Shown piece by piece: positions 5,191 to 5,562 of a stretch of 5,562 nt of DNA. The translations under genes and the position numbers were made by a program. Positions within the stretch are counted from its first letter, which is position 1; every line of letters begins with the position of its first letter. Below the pieces are notes generated by a model, which saw only the letters and a list, made by a program, of their open reading frames with translations, did not search any database and was not told where the DNA came from. The DNA comes from Savagea sp. (lineage in GTDB: Bacteria; Bacillota; Bacilli; Bacillales_A; Planococcaceae): contig JASKZX010000026.1 of assembly GCA_030147435.1 (NCBI GenBank), positions 1 through 5,562 on the forward strand, written 5' to 3'.

Positions 5191-5562
5191 TTATCGGTCT
5201 TTCTTTCTAGCGATTCCGATACCATCTCCGACAGGTAAAATTGAAAAATCATAAGCAGGATGTTCGTGTAACCATTTCGTGAAATCACGTAAGTTGCGAT
5301 ACATCGTGCGATTCCGTCGTGGAACTTCTTCTAACTTTTGAAAAACGAGTCCGTGCATAAATAAATTATCACAATAGACGACCCCGTCTTCTTTTAAATA
5401 AGGAACGTATTTTTCAAAGAAATTACGGTATTGGCCTTTCGCTGCATCAATAAACAATGCATCAAATGTATTCGGTTGAAATGTCATTTCTTCTGACAAA
5501 GCATCGGCATGAATTAATGTAATACGATCTTTACATTCGCTCCGCTCAACATAATGCGTCGC
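5191..5562 (-). CDS. trmR: tRNA 5-hydroxyuridine methyltransferase TrmR/YrrM (C-terminal part, cut by window edge)
   Basis: The minus-strand frame is open from base 5562 to the stop at 5193-5191, giving 123 C-terminal residues of a protein that is about 217 long in B. subtilis. It belongs to the SAM-dependent O-methyltransferase family 3 (COMT-like). The second half of the Rossmann domain is visible: strand and acidic motif ALFIDAAKGQY (35-45 of the fragment), then VVYCDNLFMHG (61-71) with the metal-ligand pair D65-N66, and the closing VGDGIGIARKK. B. subtilis YrrM was shown to be TrmR, which methylates 5-hydroxyuridine at tRNA position 34 to 5-methoxyuridine. I assign that role from family resemblance and from its place upstream of greA. 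A TTG at 5499 is in frame but is an internal Leu codon, since family residues continue before it (ITLIHADAL). The start lies outside the window. Confidence 0.85.
   Translation of the reverse strand, partial: ATHYVERSECKDRITLIHADALSEEMTFQPNTFDALFIDAAKGQYRNFFEKYVPYLKEDGVVYCDNLFMHGLVFQKLEEVPRRNRTMYRNLRDFTKWLHEHPAYDFSILPVGDGIGIARKKDR

Noticed and set aside
5191..5499. A complete 102-residue protein starting at TTG 5499
   Set aside because: The frame stays open to the window edge and the preceding residues fit the methyltransferase fold, so this is the end of a longer gene cut by the window.
1..5562. A mobile element, CRISPR array, defence system or new multi-gene system
   Set aside because: Every gene is a recognised core Bacillales family in tight colinear order. 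I saw no transposase, integrase, direct-repeat array, tRNA or unfamiliar gene.

Overview
The window looks like ordinary chromosomal housekeeping DNA from a low-GC Gram-positive bacterium of the order Bacillales. The protein set (TrmR/YrrM, GreA, YrrS, MtnN, YqeG, YqeH, AroE, YqeI/YhbY, NadD), the strong AGGAGG-type ribosome binding sites, the use of TTG starts and the gene order all point there. I cannot fix the genus; an Exiguobacterium- or Anoxybacillus-like organism is a guess. Every gene lies on the minus strand, so transcription runs from high to low coordinates.

Layout in the direction of transcription. (1) 5562-5191: the 3' part of trmR (yrrM), a tRNA wobble-uridine methyltransferase, cut by the window edge. 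(2) 5190-4998: a gene-free leader. It has a good sigma-A promoter right at the trmR stop, a perfect 12-bp hairpin, two weaker hairpins and the greA ribosome binding site. (3) 4997-3241: greA, yrrS and mtnN, tightly spaced and probably one operon: transcript-cleavage factor, membrane-anchored DUF1510 protein, and MTA/SAH nucleosidase. (4) 3240-3110: a gap with a candidate promoter at the mtnN stop and a clear intrinsic terminator just ahead of the next gene. (5) 3109-1: yqeG, yqeH, aroE, yhbY (yqeI) and nadD (its 3' part lies outside), a tightly packed operon with two 13-17 nt overlaps.

The second operon mixes a HAD phosphatase, a 30S-assembly GTPase, shikimate dehydrogenase, a ribosome-associated RNA-binding protein and the NAD adenylyltransferase. 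This is the conserved yqeG-yqeH-aroE-yqeI-nadD order known from Bacillus. The first operon is a shortened form of the B. subtilis greA-pbpI-yrrS-yrrT-mtnN region, lacking pbpI and yrrT.

I see no mobile element, CRISPR array, tRNA, rRNA or new defence-like system. The most interesting non-coding feature is a repeated layout: in both intergenic regions a promoter candidate sits at the upstream stop codon, and a terminator-like hairpin lies between that promoter and the next gene. This would suit conditional readthrough (attenuation) of both operons. It is inference from sequence alone.
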